NCBI GenBank assembly: GCA_026418695.1
Contig: JAOAAU010000003.1
Span: 1 to 57,951, forward strand
Origin: Clostridia bacterium
Lineage (GTDB): Bacteria > Bacillota > Clostridia > Acetivibrionales > JAFADI01
Direction of reading: 5' to 3'
Length of the DNA stretch: 57,951 nucleotides
Shown: one piece after another, positions 45,756-54,942 of the stretch
Layout: each line of letters begins with the position of its first letter
Numbering within the stretch: position 1 is the stretch's first letter
Program-made: the position numbers and the translations under genes
The notes under the pieces: generated by a model
The model's input: the letters and a program-made list of their open reading frames with translations, nothing else
Databases searched by the model: none
What the model was told of the DNA's origin: nothing

Positions 45756-46340
45756 TCAGTACTTTTCGAGAACTGGCTGAATTTGCTTGCCTTTCAGCGC
45801 TTCAATCACCGTAGGTAACGTTAACTCAAATTTTGCTACCAGCGAATCCGGCTTATCTTGATAGTTATCCTGTCCAAAAGGTACAAAATATGTGTTTTTA
45901 GTAGAAAGCAGCCCGCCGACATTCTTTGCACTGATCCCCAATCCGTCATTGGTAGCTACTCCAATTACGATGGGCTTGTGGTTTCGGTACAATCCTTTTG
46001 CCAGCATTAATGGAGGTGAATCCGTCGCCCCGTTGTAAAGCTTCGAAAGTGTATTTCCCGTACACGGAGAAATAATCGCCAGATCTACAGGATACACCAC
46101 TCCAATAGGTTCCACATCCACCATTGTTTTTATGATTTTCTTTCCGGTGATCCGTTCAAGCTGATCAATGAAATCCCTAGCATTGCCGAAACGGGTATCC
46201 GTCTCTGCAACTGCATAGGATACCACCGGATATACTTCAGCTCCTTCATTTACCAGAACTTCAACCTGGGGTATAACCTTATCAAAAACGCAGTAAGAAC
46301 CAGTAAGAGCAAATGCAATCTTAATTCCTTGTAACAGCAT
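45756..46340 (-). CDS. dpaB: Dipicolinate synthase subunit B
   Basis: A 194-residue flavoprotein-type subunit (SpoVFB) of dipicolinate synthase, which makes the spore core solute DPA in the mother cell. Marks are KIAFALTGSYCVFDKV at the start, IISPCTGNTLSKLYNGATDSP near residue 95 and GVATNDGLGISAKN. GGAGG precedes the ATG by 5 bp. The usual partner dpaA is not adjacent on either side; a tautomerase lies downstream and non-coding DNA upstream. Complete length. Confidence 0.92.
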   Translation of the reverse strand: MLLQGIKIAFALTGSYCVFDKVIPQVEVLVNEGAEVYPVVSYAVAETDTRFGNARDFIDQLERITGKKIIKTMVDVEPIGVVYPVDLAIISPCTGNTLSKLYNGATDSPPLMLAKGLYRNHKPIVIGVATNDGLGISAKNVGGLLSTKNTYFVPFGQDNYQDKPDSLVAKFELTLPTVIEALKGKQIQPVLEKY

Positions 46341-46735
46341 AAGAGCCTCCTGCTAAAGTACTTTATACCATTCTATTTGCATAACAGAATGTCCTATGCC
46401 TTTAGGAGAATACCTGGTATTTTTGAAGCAAGTCCGAATTGGGTATATCGGTAGTTTCTGTTAATTGTTATAAGCTCAGTCTGATAATGGTAATTATATA
46501 CAGATTGCTTTTCCTGTGGTATAATACCAATTATCCACAAAAAAGCTTGTACATTTTTAGCAATATTGAGCTTTACATATTCCTATGAAATGAATTAGAA
46601 TAATAGAGCCTGCCTCCTATTCTTTGGAGTCAAGCCTCACACTTTGGATTCGCAGATGATATCGAAATACCGTGCAATTAAGTATACGTCAATTACAAGA
46701 AGCTTGTTTGTTTATTTTCTTTGGGGGTGCACTTT
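46341..46735. other. Divergent dpaB / MmcQ-like region
   Basis: About 395 bp, no ORF. An extended -10 (TGGTATAAT, 46517-46525) could drive the plus-strand MmcQ-like gene with a 200-nt leader. A perfect DnaA box TTATCCACA sits at 46531-46539, right at its start point. No sigma-K-type promoter could be fixed by eye for dpaB. Confidence 0.35.
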
Positions 46736-47083
46736 TTGGATTCAAAAGCGGTAACGGACTATTGTTTATCAAAAAAAGGAGTAGCGGAAGACTTCCCCTT
46801 TGGACCGGACGTCCTTACGTTCAAGGTAGGCTCCAAAATGTTTGCATTGATATCCGGAAGAGGTAATAAGATCAACATCTCCCTTAAGTGCGATCCATTT
46901 CTTGCCCAGGACCTGCGGGAACGTTATCCTTTGATTACACCGGGGTATCACCTGAATAAAAAGCACTGGAACACCATTGTCATTGATGATTCCATTCCTG
47001 ATCATGAGATTTTTTGGATGATCGATCATTCCTATGAACTGGTTCTGAAAAGTCTGACCAAAGCAGAAAGAGAAAGCCTGTAG
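46736..47083 (+). CDS. MmcQ/YjbR-family protein
   Basis: A 115-residue protein of the CyaY-like YjbR fold: VTDYCLSKKGVAEDFPFGPDVLTFKVGSKMFAL, then INISLKCDPFLAQDLRERYPLITPGYHLNKKHWNTI. The fold suggests nucleic-acid binding but no function is established. The start is TTG at 46736 with GGGGGTG 6 bp upstream; the earlier TTG at 46721 overlaps the site. Its stop lies within a hairpin shared with hypE. Confidence 0.85.
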   Translation: MDSKAVTDYCLSKKGVAEDFPFGPDVLTFKVGSKMFALISGRGNKINISLKCDPFLAQDLRERYPLITPGYHLNKKHWNTIVIDDSIPDHEIFWMIDHSYELVLKSLTKAERESL

Positions 47084-47090
47084 GCTTTCT
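47071..47090. terminator. Hairpin between MmcQ-like gene and hypE
   Basis: AGAAAGCC-TGTA-GGCTTTCT. It spans the MmcQ-like stop codon and adjoins the hypE stop. T runs are weak on both sides, so termination is uncertain. Confidence 0.45.
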
Positions 47091-48100
47091 CAGCAAATAC
47101 GCGGCAGTTGGTCTCCCACCAGCATATCGATGATTCTGTTACCACCCGTAAGAGTATGCATGAATACTTTTCCCGGGTAATCCTTCACAGCTTCCCCTAT
47201 TACAGCCGCATCCCGGCCGTAAGGATGCTCTTTCATGATCTTCAATATCTCTTCGCAAACTTCACTGTCGACAGCCAGAAGTATTTTCCCTTCATTGGCC
47301 ATGTACAAGGGCTCCAGCCCAAGCATTTCACAAATCCCCTTGACTTCATCCTTTACGGGCAGTTCATCTTCCGAAATTCTTATACCAATGGACCGATCCT
47401 TCACCAACTCGTTGAGTGTAGTCGCAACCCCGCCTCTGGTAGGATCCCTCATCACACGAACAGCACTTCCGAATTTCTTTAATACTGCATCAATCATGCC
47501 GCTGAGCGGTGCACAATCACTTTGAATCGAACTCTGTACCTGGAACTTTTCTCTTTCCAAAAGAATGGCAGTACCATGATCCCCCATGGTTCCGGAGATA
47601 ATAATTTTGTCCCCCTCCTGTATCTTTGAGGGCGAATAGGATATGCCATCAGCAATGACTCCGACACCGGACGTATTGATAAACAGTCTGTCGGCGCCGC
47701 CTTTCTGTACAACCTTGGTATCTCCTGTAACAATTGCAACTCCGGCTTCAAGTGCTGTCTCAGCCATGGATTTTACGATCTCTTCAAGTTCCTTCACCGG
47801 GAAGCCTTCCTCAAGGATAAAGCCGCAGCTAAGGTACAGAGGTTTGGCGCCGCTGACCGCCAAATCGTTTACAGTTCCGCATACCGCCAGCTTTCCTATG
47901 TTCCCGCCCTTAAAGAAAATCGGAGTAATAACATAGGAATCCGTAGTAAACGCCATGCGTCCTTTATCTATATCAAATACTGCTGCATCACCGCTTTCCA
48001 AAAGCAGATCATTACTGAAATATTTATGAAACAGCTCGCTGATCAGGTTGTGAGTTAACTTGCCTCCGCTTCCGTGGGCAAGGGTAATGATATCTTTCAT
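47090..48100 (-). CDS. hypE: Hydrogenase maturation protein HypE
   Basis: A 336-residue ATP-dependent dehydratase of the PurM-like fold. It converts the carbamoyl on its C-terminal cysteine to a thiocyanate that becomes the CN ligand of the [NiFe] site. The C-terminus reads ...DQLPRIC, with the expected terminal Cys. Other marks are TLAHGSGGKLTHNLI, FTTDSYVITPIFF and MRDPTRGGVATTLNE. ATG at 48100 has GGAGAT upstream. Last gene of hypF-C-D-E. Confidence 0.97.
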   Translation of the reverse strand: MKDIITLAHGSGGKLTHNLISELFHKYFSNDLLLESGDAAVFDIDKGRMAFTTDSYVITPIFFKGGNIGKLAVCGTVNDLAVSGAKPLYLSCGFILEEGFPVKELEEIVKSMAETALEAGVAIVTGDTKVVQKGGADRLFINTSGVGVIADGISYSPSKIQEGDKIIISGTMGDHGTAILLEREKFQVQSSIQSDCAPLSGMIDAVLKKFGSAVRVMRDPTRGGVATTLNELVKDRSIGIRISEDELPVKDEVKGICEMLGLEPLYMANEGKILLAVDSEVCEEILKIMKEHPYGRDAAVIGEAVKDYPGKVFMHTLTGGNRIIDMLVGDQLPRIC

Positions 48101-48138
48101 TCGAGTATCTCCATTCAAAGTCTTTCTCAATGATTCGT

Positions 48139-49224
48139 TTAACTATATTTATAGTAAGCGGCACAGGTGCCTTCACTGGAAACCATACAGGAGCCAACAG
48201 GTGTCTCCGGAGTACAGGCAGTTCCAAACAAACCGCATTCGCCGGGGAGACACTTGCCTTTTAAAATATCTCCGCATCTGCATCCCGGGGTCTCCTCATC
48301 GATTTCTTGTCCTTTTCCTTCGAAGATCTCCCATGCATCAAATCCCTTGAACTTCTCCTTCAGGCGGAGCCCCGATGAAGGAATTAAGCCAAGTCCTCTC
48401 CATGCCGCATCGCAGTTCTCAAACACTTCATACACCTTACTTAAGGCTATAGGGTTTCCTTCTGGTTTTACTACACGTGCATACAGATTTTCAACCGCTG
48501 CCTTTTCATTGGAAATCAGCTCGGTCAACCGGATAATCGCAGCCAAAATCTCAACAGGCTCAAATCCTGTAATAATTCCCGGAATCCCGTGCTGGTTCGC
48601 AATCTCCCTGTAAAGCTTGTCTCCGATAATCGCACTGACATGCCCGGGATAAATGTATCCGTCCACACCGATCTCCTTGTCGGAAGACAGGATATGCAAG
48701 GCTTCGTCAATGGTTTTGTTGGCCGAAAGCAGCATGAAATTTTTTATTTGTCTCCGCTCCGCTTCAAGTACTGCCAAAGCCGCAACGGGAATGGTAGTTT
48801 CAAAACCTACAGATAAAAAGATCACTTTCTTTTCAGGATTCTTTTCTGCAATCTCCAAACTGTCCAGAGGAGAATAAACGATCCTTACATCCGCACCTCT
48901 TGCCTTTTCATCCAGGAGGCTGGTATCCCCTGCGGGAATCCTCATCATATCTCCAAAAGTCGTGATGATGGCATCGCTTCTTCGTGCAAGTTCCAAGGCA
49001 GAGCGGATATAATAATTCGGAGTCACGCAAACCGGGCAGCCGGGTCCTGAAATCAGCTTGATGCTCTCAGGAAGCACACTTCGGATCCCATATCTTGAAA
49101 TGGACATGGTATGTGTCCCGCAGACCTCCATGAGTTTAAGAGGCTTTCCTTTGTATTCCTTTAATTTCCCAATCAGTTTTTTAACTGTTTCCTTGTCCCG
49201 AAACAGTTTTTCAGACTTTTCCAT
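48139..49224 (-). CDS. hypD: Hydrogenase maturation protein HypD
   Basis: A 361-residue Fe-S scaffold on which, with HypC, the Fe(CN)2CO unit is built. Diagnostic cysteines lie in VCGTHTMSISRYGI, ISGPGCPVCVTPN, and the C-terminal CRCGDILKGKCLPGECGLFGTACTP cluster split across residues 320-345. The start is ATG at 49224 with GGGAGAG upstream, overlapping the hypC end by 14 bp; the longer reading to 49326 lies inside hypC. The C-terminus ends in VGSCMVSSEGTCAAYY. Confidence 0.96.
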   Translation of the reverse strand: MEKSEKLFRDKETVKKLIGKLKEYKGKPLKLMEVCGTHTMSISRYGIRSVLPESIKLISGPGCPVCVTPNYYIRSALELARRSDAIITTFGDMMRIPAGDTSLLDEKARGADVRIVYSPLDSLEIAEKNPEKKVIFLSVGFETTIPVAALAVLEAERRQIKNFMLLSANKTIDEALHILSSDKEIGVDGYIYPGHVSAIIGDKLYREIANQHGIPGIITGFEPVEILAAIIRLTELISNEKAAVENLYARVVKPEGNPIALSKVYEVFENCDAAWRGLGLIPSSGLRLKEKFKGFDAWEIFEGKGQEIDEETPGCRCGDILKGKCLPGECGLFGTACTPETPVGSCMVSSEGTCAAYYKYS

Positions 49225-49441
49225 TGGTGATCTCTCCCAGTTCCCTGAACAATTCAATCGTCTCCATGGCTTCCTTCTCATCGACGATGGCAATGGCGCA
49301 TCCTGCATGAACGATGAGATAATCACCGATTTTCACGTTTTCCAAAAGTTCTATTGAAACCTCTGTTTTCGCCCCCATCACACTGATGACTGCCTTTTTG
49401 TCCTTTATTTCAAGCACTTCTCCAGGTATTGCCAAACACAT
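49211..49441 (-). CDS. hypC: Hydrogenase maturation chaperone HypC
   Basis: A 76-residue chaperone. The N-terminus MCLAIPGEVLEI carries the essential Cys2, and GDYLIVHAGCAIAIVD follows. It holds the Fe ligand unit with HypD and delivers it to the large subunit. It is downstream of hypF by 53 bp and overlaps hypD by 14 bp. Confidence 0.97.
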   Translation of the reverse strand: MCLAIPGEVLEIKDKKAVISVMGAKTEVSIELLENVKIGDYLIVHAGCAIAIVDEKEAMETIELFRELGEITNGKV

Positions 49442-49494
49442 ACGTTTTCACCTTTCTTTGTTTTGAGTAGGTTGATTTATAATTTCGGTTCTAT

Positions 49495-51846
49495 TCATCC
49501 TTTTGTTTGATCCAACCACATTCTCCAGCCAATAGCGGCCTGTCCCAAAGCCAGCCCCCCATCATTGGCCGGAACATTACTGTGGGTATACACTGTAAAG
49601 CCTTCCTTTTCAAGCGCATCCACAGCCCATTCCAAGAGCACCCGGTTCTGGAATACTCCCCCGCTGAGCGCTGCTGCATTTATCCCACGCTTTTCTCTAA
49701 GCTTTTTGCATACTTCTATAATGATATTTACCACTGTTCTGTGAAATCTACCGGATATGGAAGAAACATCTGCTCTATTCAGTATATCTGTTATAACAGC
49801 TTTGATAATATCCCCCGTATTGATCTCCAGCAATCCGCTTTCAAGTTCCCTTATCTCACAAGGATACCATAAGGCGGAGTTCAAGTCACACACTTTTTCA
49901 AGCTTGATCGCAGCTTCTCCCTCATAGGTAATGACACTGCACAATCCCAGTAAAGCTGATACAGCATCAAATAATCTACCCATGCTGGAGGTCAAGGGAG
50001 AATTGATACTCCTGTCAATCTGGTGCTTCACCATTTGAAGCTTCAAGGGACCAATGGCTTTTATAAAATCCACAGGGGTCTCCAATGCTGCATCTCCGAA
50101 GCATTGATACAAATAGCTGAAGGCCATCCTCCAGGGCTCCTTTATGGACAGTTCTCCTCCTGGCAATGGAATATACCGAAGGGCAGCTTCCCTGTTGAAT
50201 CCTGAATAATCCCCTGTAAAGAACTCTCCTCCCCAGATACATCCATCATCTCCATAGCCGGTTCCATCAAAGGCAATGCCGATCACCGGCTGATCTACTC
50301 CGTTTTCCGCCATGCACGCAGCAACATGTGCTCTATGATGCTGAACTGAAATCAGGGTAACCTCCTCAAGATTCCGGGCATATTTTGTTGACAAATACTC
50401 CGGATGGGCATCGTGTACAACAATCTCGGGCTTTACGGTAAAAATATTCTGAAAATGTGCAATTCCATCCTCAAAGGATTTTAGCGTCTCCAGGTTCTCC
50501 AAATCTCCGATGTGATGACTCATAAAGGCCCTGCCATTCTTTACAATGCAAAACGTATTCTTCAGTTCTCCCCCGCAGGCAAGGATTCCCGGGAATTCGC
50601 CGCTGGATTTTATATTCTCACCCATGCTTTTCATTTTCTCCGAGCCTATACCGGAAATGTCCAAAGGAAAAGGGACATATCCCCTGGACCTGCGCACAAT
50701 GTATTCCTTATCTCTGAAAACACTTGTCACCGAATCATCCGTCCGGATGAAAATTTCCCTGTCGTTCATCAGAAAGCAGTCTGCAACACCCTTTAATCCT
50801 GAGAATGCCTCATCATCTTTGTAATAGATCGGCTCTCCGGATTTATTTCCGCTGGTCATCACCAGGATATCCAGGCTCTGTTCAAACAGCAGATGGTGCA
50901 GCGGTGTGTAAGGCAGCATCATTCCCAGCATTTGATTATCTGACGAGATCGAATCCAGTGGAAGGCTGCTCTCTTCGTTCCTTTGAAGCAGGACAACAGG
51001 TCTCTTCCAGCTTAAAAGAAGACGCTTCTCCAGATCGTTCAGCCTGCAATATTTTGATACGGTTTCTATATCTCTGGCCATCAGGGCAAAAGGCTTTCCA
51101 TCCCTGATTTTTCTTTTCCTCAGTTCTTTTACCGCAGAATCATTTTCCGCATCGCAGGCCAGATGATATCCTCCCAAACCCTTGATCGCAACAATTTTTC
51201 CATCTCTTAAGAGCTGCCAAACAGCCTCCATTTCCTTTCCAACCGCTAACTGATTCCCATTGCTGTCCATCAGCACAAGGGCAGGGCCGCATTTGGGGCA
51301 AGCTACCGGCTGCGCATGAAAGCGCCGGTTCATCGGGTCATGGTATTCCCGGGCACAATCCCCACACATTGCAAATGGCGCCATCGTTGTCTTATTCCTG
51401 TCGTACGGGATCCCAGTGGTAATTGTGAACCGAGGTCCACAGTTGGTGCAGTTGATAAAAGGGTATCCGAACCTTCGATCCCCTGGGTCTTTCAATTCCC
51501 TCAAACAATCCTCACAGACTGCAACATCCGGAGATATATAAACATCATGGACAGCTTCATTTTTGCTTTCCTTGATGACAAATTCCTGGTACCCGACAGG
51601 TTCTGCTGTTTCGACAGCAAACCGATCAATATAGGATAAGGGCGGCGCCTTTTTAAGCAAATCCTGCTGAAAGGCTTCCAGTGCAGTATCCCCACCTTCA
51701 GCTTCAATGCACACCCCGCCGGGGAAATTCATCACCCATCCGGTTATATGATATAAAGCGGCTAGGTTGTATACAAAGGGTCTGAACCCAACTCCCTGAA
51801 CAATTCCTTTGATATTGATAATGCTTCTTGTTTTTTCTGCCTGCAA
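49495..51846 (-). CDS. hypF: Carbamoyltransferase HypF
   Basis: A 783-residue enzyme that makes carbamoyl-AMP from carbamoyl phosphate and transfers it to HypE. Domains in order: acylphosphatase (GIVQGVGFRPFVY, residues 13-25), two zinc-finger pairs (CEDC...CTNC near 109-137, CGDC...CPKC near 160-190), a YrdC-like domain (about 205-390) and a Kae1-like domain with VQHHRAHVAACMAENG near 500. Length is standard. It opens the hypF-C-D-E unit. hypA and hypB are not in this window. Confidence 0.97.
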   Translation of the reverse strand: MQAEKTRSIINIKGIVQGVGFRPFVYNLAALYHITGWVMNFPGGVCIEAEGGDTALEAFQQDLLKKAPPLSYIDRFAVETAEPVGYQEFVIKESKNEAVHDVYISPDVAVCEDCLRELKDPGDRRFGYPFINCTNCGPRFTITTGIPYDRNKTTMAPFAMCGDCAREYHDPMNRRFHAQPVACPKCGPALVLMDSNGNQLAVGKEMEAVWQLLRDGKIVAIKGLGGYHLACDAENDSAVKELRKRKIRDGKPFALMARDIETVSKYCRLNDLEKRLLLSWKRPVVLLQRNEESSLPLDSISSDNQMLGMMLPYTPLHHLLFEQSLDILVMTSGNKSGEPIYYKDDEAFSGLKGVADCFLMNDREIFIRTDDSVTSVFRDKEYIVRRSRGYVPFPLDISGIGSEKMKSMGENIKSSGEFPGILACGGELKNTFCIVKNGRAFMSHHIGDLENLETLKSFEDGIAHFQNIFTVKPEIVVHDAHPEYLSTKYARNLEEVTLISVQHHRAHVAACMAENGVDQPVIGIAFDGTGYGDDGCIWGGEFFTGDYSGFNREAALRYIPLPGGELSIKEPWRMAFSYLYQCFGDAALETPVDFIKAIGPLKLQMVKHQIDRSINSPLTSSMGRLFDAVSALLGLCSVITYEGEAAIKLEKVCDLNSALWYPCEIRELESGLLEINTGDIIKAVITDILNRADVSSISGRFHRTVVNIIIEVCKKLREKRGINAAALSGGVFQNRVLLEWAVDALEKEGFTVYTHSNVPANDGGLALGQAAIGWRMWLDQTKG

Positions 51847-51944
51847 TCCGATTCATCCTTCTATTGAAGTTCTCTTGCCTTTTACATAAAATCATTATAA
51901 CACAATCAAAAGGTTCTTTGATTGGGCAAATTATCATCTCCCTG

Positions 51945-51972
51945 TTGAAAATTATTCAGGTTGTGCTATAAT
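51945..51972 (+). promoter_or_regulatory. Promoter of cbiM
   Basis: TTGAAA (51945-51950), a 16-bp spacer and TATAAT (51967-51972). Its product would start near 51980. Confidence 0.65.
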
Positions 51973-51977
51973 TTATA

Positions 51978-51990
51978 ACGAATTATTCGT
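51978..51990. promoter_or_regulatory. Candidate metal-responsive operator
   Basis: A palindrome ACGAAT-T-ATTCGT at the predicted transcript start of cbiM, in the space shared with hypF. The 6-1-6 layout is like Fur-family operators. It does not match the NikR consensus. Function is inferred from position only. Confidence 0.35.
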
Positions 51991-52033
51991 CACGAAGGCG
52001 AAGTTGATCCTGACTAAACATTTTTAAATATAG

Positions 52034-52073
52034 GGCTATGAAGGTCCAATAGTTTTATTTGGCTTTCATAGCC
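52034..52073 (+). promoter_or_regulatory. Attenuator-like hairpin in cbiM leader
   Basis: A GGCTATGAA/TTTCATAGCC stem with a 20-nt loop, followed by ATTATTATTT. It lies about 40 bp before the cbiM ribosome site. The tail is T-rich but not a clean T run, so attenuation is possible, not proven. I could not match a known cobalamin or NiCo riboswitch core. Confidence 0.45.
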
Positions 52074-52111
52074 ATTATTATTTAAAATATGATTGTAAAG
52101 GTGGTTTTTTC

Positions 52112-53131
52112 ATGCATATTCCTGACGGGTATTTGAGTTTGCAGACAAGTGTCCCTGCCCTTGCAGCGATGACGCCTGTTTGGGCTGTTGCGCTCAACAA
52201 AGTTAAAAAGGCAGTCAATTTGAGACAAATTCCTCTATTGGCTTTGTGTTCCGCATTTTCTTTTGTCATCATGATGTTTAACATACCCTTAGGCGCCAGT
52301 TCCGTTCATGCCGTAGGTGCCGTACTTATTGCCATTATTATGGGTCCATGGGCTGCATGTATTGCAGTTTCTGTCGCATTGATCATCCAAGCCTTTCTCT
52401 TCGGTGACGGCGGCATCCTGGCTATCGGCGCAAACTGCTTTAATATGGCTTTTGCCATGCCCTTTACGGGGTACGCGATTTACAAGCTGGTTTCAGGCGA
52501 ATCTAAGATGCTTTCCAGGCGCAGCTCCATCGGAATATTTCTTGGAAGTTTTACCGGAATGAATATTGCCGCACTGTTAACCGCTATCGAATTCGGAATA
52601 CAGCCTTTGCTTTTCAAGGCAGCAGACGGTACGCCCCTTTACGGGTTTTACCCGCTGTCCGTATCGGTACCGGCCATCATGTTTGAGCATCTGCTTATTG
52701 CCGGCCCTATAGAAGGAATTGTTACACTTTCTGCGGTTGCATACCTGGTAAAATTCAATCCGCAGATCTTCCTAAAGTCACTGAATACCAGCACTGATAC
52801 AGCTAAAAGTGTTCTATCCGAATACAGGAATTTCATTATCGGTCTTACTGTTCTAATCTTCGCAGCCCCCCTGGGACTCATCGCAACCGGTACGGCATGG
52901 GGTGAGTGGGGAACGGAAGAAATTCAAGAAATGCTGGGATATATTCCACAGGGCTTTGCAAAACTTTCAAACACCTGGAGTGCAATGCTTCCGGACTATT
53001 CTGTCCCCGGACTCGATAAGAGCTTTTTTCAGTCCTCAACAGGGTATATCCTTTCTGGTATAATTGGAGTAGCAATGATCTTCACCGTCATGTTTATTTC
53101 CAGCAAGTTGATAACAAAGAAGGAAAACTAG
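52112..53131 (+). CDS. cbiM: Cobalt/nickel ECF transporter substrate-binding subunit CbiM/NikM, with C-terminal NikN-like part
   Basis: A 339-residue membrane protein. The N-terminus MHIPDGYLS carries the essential His2 and metal-binding residues of the M component; SVHAVGAVLIAIIMGPWAA and GDGGILAIGANCFNMAFAMPF are diagnostic. After about residue 220 the C-terminal part (FAAPLGLIATGTAWGEWG ... and a last helix) resembles the NikN/PDGLE domain that is fused in many NikMN proteins. AAAGGTGG precedes the ATG. It opens cbiM-cbiQ-cbiO. Nickel is the more likely cargo given the hyp genes. Confidence 0.9.
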   Translation: MHIPDGYLSLQTSVPALAAMTPVWAVALNKVKKAVNLRQIPLLALCSAFSFVIMMFNIPLGASSVHAVGAVLIAIIMGPWAACIAVSVALIIQAFLFGDGGILAIGANCFNMAFAMPFTGYAIYKLVSGESKMLSRRSSIGIFLGSFTGMNIAALLTAIEFGIQPLLFKAADGTPLYGFYPLSVSVPAIMFEHLLIAGPIEGIVTLSAVAYLVKFNPQIFLKSLNTSTDTAKSVLSEYRNFIIGLTVLIFAAPLGLIATGTAWGEWGTEEIQEMLGYIPQGFAKLSNTWSAMLPDYSVPGLDKSFFQSSTGYILSGIIGVAMIFTVMFISSKLITKKEN

Positions 53132-53146
53132 ATTTTGGAGGTTCCA

Positions 53147-54109
53147 GTGAACAAACCGGGAACAGCGCTACACAGCAGTCCCATTCCCATGTGGCTGCTT
53201 CAAGATTCTCAACAACAAAATACGGTTCCTGTGAAGCAGCATCTAAACACCGGCTTTATCCGAAGAACCCTTGCAGAAGTATCCAGGATCATTCAAAATG
53301 ACTTCCTGACCGAGAAGTATGCCCGCCAAAGCGGGCTGCTTCAAGGCATTCACCCTGCAGTCAAGCTGACGACCTTCATGTTTTATATGGTTTTCTCAAG
53401 CTTGACGCAGCAATTGCTTACACTTGTTTTTCTTGCAGTCATTGGCGGTGCCATGGGATGGCTTTCCGGGCTTAGGTTTGGATCCATGGTGAAAAGGGTA
53501 TGGCTGATTCTCCCTTTAATTACGCTGATACTTTCTTTCCCTGCAGCAACCAATATTTTTATTAAAGGACAGCCTTTAATTATCTTTTATCACCAAGCTG
53601 GATTTGACGCGCTGTTGCCGGATTTCCCCAAAAGCCTCTATATAACTTCCACCGGGATATTGATGATTGTAAAAATGTCCCTGCGCATCGGGGTTTCCAT
53701 CTCCTTCGGGTATGTCCTTGCCATGACAACGCCCTGGACAGCCATCACCAGATCACTCAGGATCTTCAAGCTTCCCCGTTTGGCGGTCATGCTGCTGGAT
53801 ATGACCTACCGATTTATTTTTGTGCTTTCCAAGGTGGCCATCGAAATGTTCGAAGCCAGACTCCTGCGTACCGTAGGTAAGATCAGCGGACGGGAAAACC
53901 GGCGGTTTGTGTCCAATGGGATTGCTTCACTTTTCCTAAAGGCAAACCACCTGGGAGATGAGATCTTTAGTGCCATGATTTGCAGAGGGTATACGGGGGA
54001 ACCCGTAACGAGTCAACCCTTCAAGTTTTCAAAAAATGATATCCTGTGGTTAATCAACCATTTACTAATTACGCTAATTTTGCTGGCAGGAGAATTTATT
54101 TATGCATAG
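53147..54109 (+). CDS. cbiQ: ECF transporter transmembrane subunit (CbiQ/NikQ type)
   Basis: A 320-residue T component with an N-terminal polar extension of about 70 residues and about five to six membrane helices. The coupling-helix motif is in EIFSAMICRGYTGEP near residue 280. It links CbiM to the ATPase. GTG at 53147 with GGAGG 5 bp upstream is the start; the TTG at 53135 overlaps that site. It begins 15 bp after cbiM and overlaps cbiO by 8 bp. Confidence 0.9.
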   Translation: MNKPGTALHSSPIPMWLLQDSQQQNTVPVKQHLNTGFIRRTLAEVSRIIQNDFLTEKYARQSGLLQGIHPAVKLTTFMFYMVFSSLTQQLLTLVFLAVIGGAMGWLSGLRFGSMVKRVWLILPLITLILSFPAATNIFIKGQPLIIFYHQAGFDALLPDFPKSLYITSTGILMIVKMSLRIGVSISFGYVLAMTTPWTAITRSLRIFKLPRLAVMLLDMTYRFIFVLSKVAIEMFEARLLRTVGKISGRENRRFVSNGIASLFLKANHLGDEIFSAMICRGYTGEPVTSQPFKFSKNDILWLINHLLITLILLAGEFIYA

Positions 54110-54911
54110 CAGTGAGCAAATATTCGAATTACACAATATAACCTACAGCTATCCCGGTGAAAATGTTCCTGTGTTAGGTGATATCAGTCTCCGGATTTGC
54201 CGAGGGGAAAAGATATGCATTCTCGGCGCCAACGGTACTGGTAAGTCCACGCTGCTCAAACTCTTATCCGGCCTGATACAACATCACAGCGGATCCTTCA
54301 AAGCTTTCGGAACCGAAATCACAGCGAATGCTTTCACAAATCCCGCCTTTTTATCGGCATATCACCAGAAAGTCGGATTTATCTTTCAGAATTCTGATGC
54401 CCAGCTTTTTTGCAGTACAGTGAAGGAGGAAATCTCCTTTGGGCTTCTGCAGCTTGGTTTATCCCCGGATGAAGTTCAACAGAGGGTTCAGGATGTGATG
54501 ATGCTGCTGAAGATTTCAGGACTAAAGGATAAGACGCCTTTTAAGCTGAGCGGCGGGGAAAAGAAAAAGGTTGCCCTGGCTTCCATCCTCGTTTTAAATC
54601 CACAGGTATTGATTCTTGATGAACCAACCAATGGTTTGGACCCTCGCACACAGAGGTCTTTAGTCGAGTTGCTGAATCAGTTGAGTAATGCGGGAAAAAC
54701 CATCATCACCTCCACACACAATCTGGAACTTGTTCAAGAGATTTCTGACAGGGCTGTTGTATTTGGCGAAGATCATCAAATCGCTAAAGATGCTGCGACC
54801 AGAGAAGTATTTGAAGATATAGACCTGCTCAAGCAGGTCAACCTTGTGGATGAATACTATCACAGGCATGGAGACGGCAACCACGCGCACTACCATATGC
54901 ACAATTACTAA
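54102..54911 (+). CDS. cbiO: ECF transporter ATP-binding subunit (CbiO/NikO type) with His-rich tail
   Basis: A 269-residue ABC ATPase. Walker A is GANGTGKST, the Q-loop FIFQNSDAQL, the signature LSGGEKKKVALA, Walker B VLILDEPTNGLDP and the H-loop STHN. The last 17 residues are rich in His (YHRHGDGNHAHYHMHNY), a likely metal-binding tail that fits a nickel/cobalt system. It is the last gene of the transporter operon, with an 8-bp overlap with cbiQ. Confidence 0.93.
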   Translation: MHSSEQIFELHNITYSYPGENVPVLGDISLRICRGEKICILGANGTGKSTLLKLLSGLIQHHSGSFKAFGTEITANAFTNPAFLSAYHQKVGFIFQNSDAQLFCSTVKEEISFGLLQLGLSPDEVQQRVQDVMMLLKISGLKDKTPFKLSGGEKKKVALASILVLNPQVLILDEPTNGLDPRTQRSLVELLNQLSNAGKTIITSTHNLELVQEISDRAVVFGEDHQIAKDAATREVFEDIDLLKQVNLVDEYYHRHGDGNHAHYHMHNY

Positions 54912-54942
54912 AATAGAGTTTGTAAGATAGAGGTAAGTTCTT

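Noticed and set aside
51951-52111. A cobalamin or NiCo riboswitch ahead of cbiM
   Set aside because: I looked for the conserved cores and saw only one hairpin. The leader is too short for the cobalamin class.
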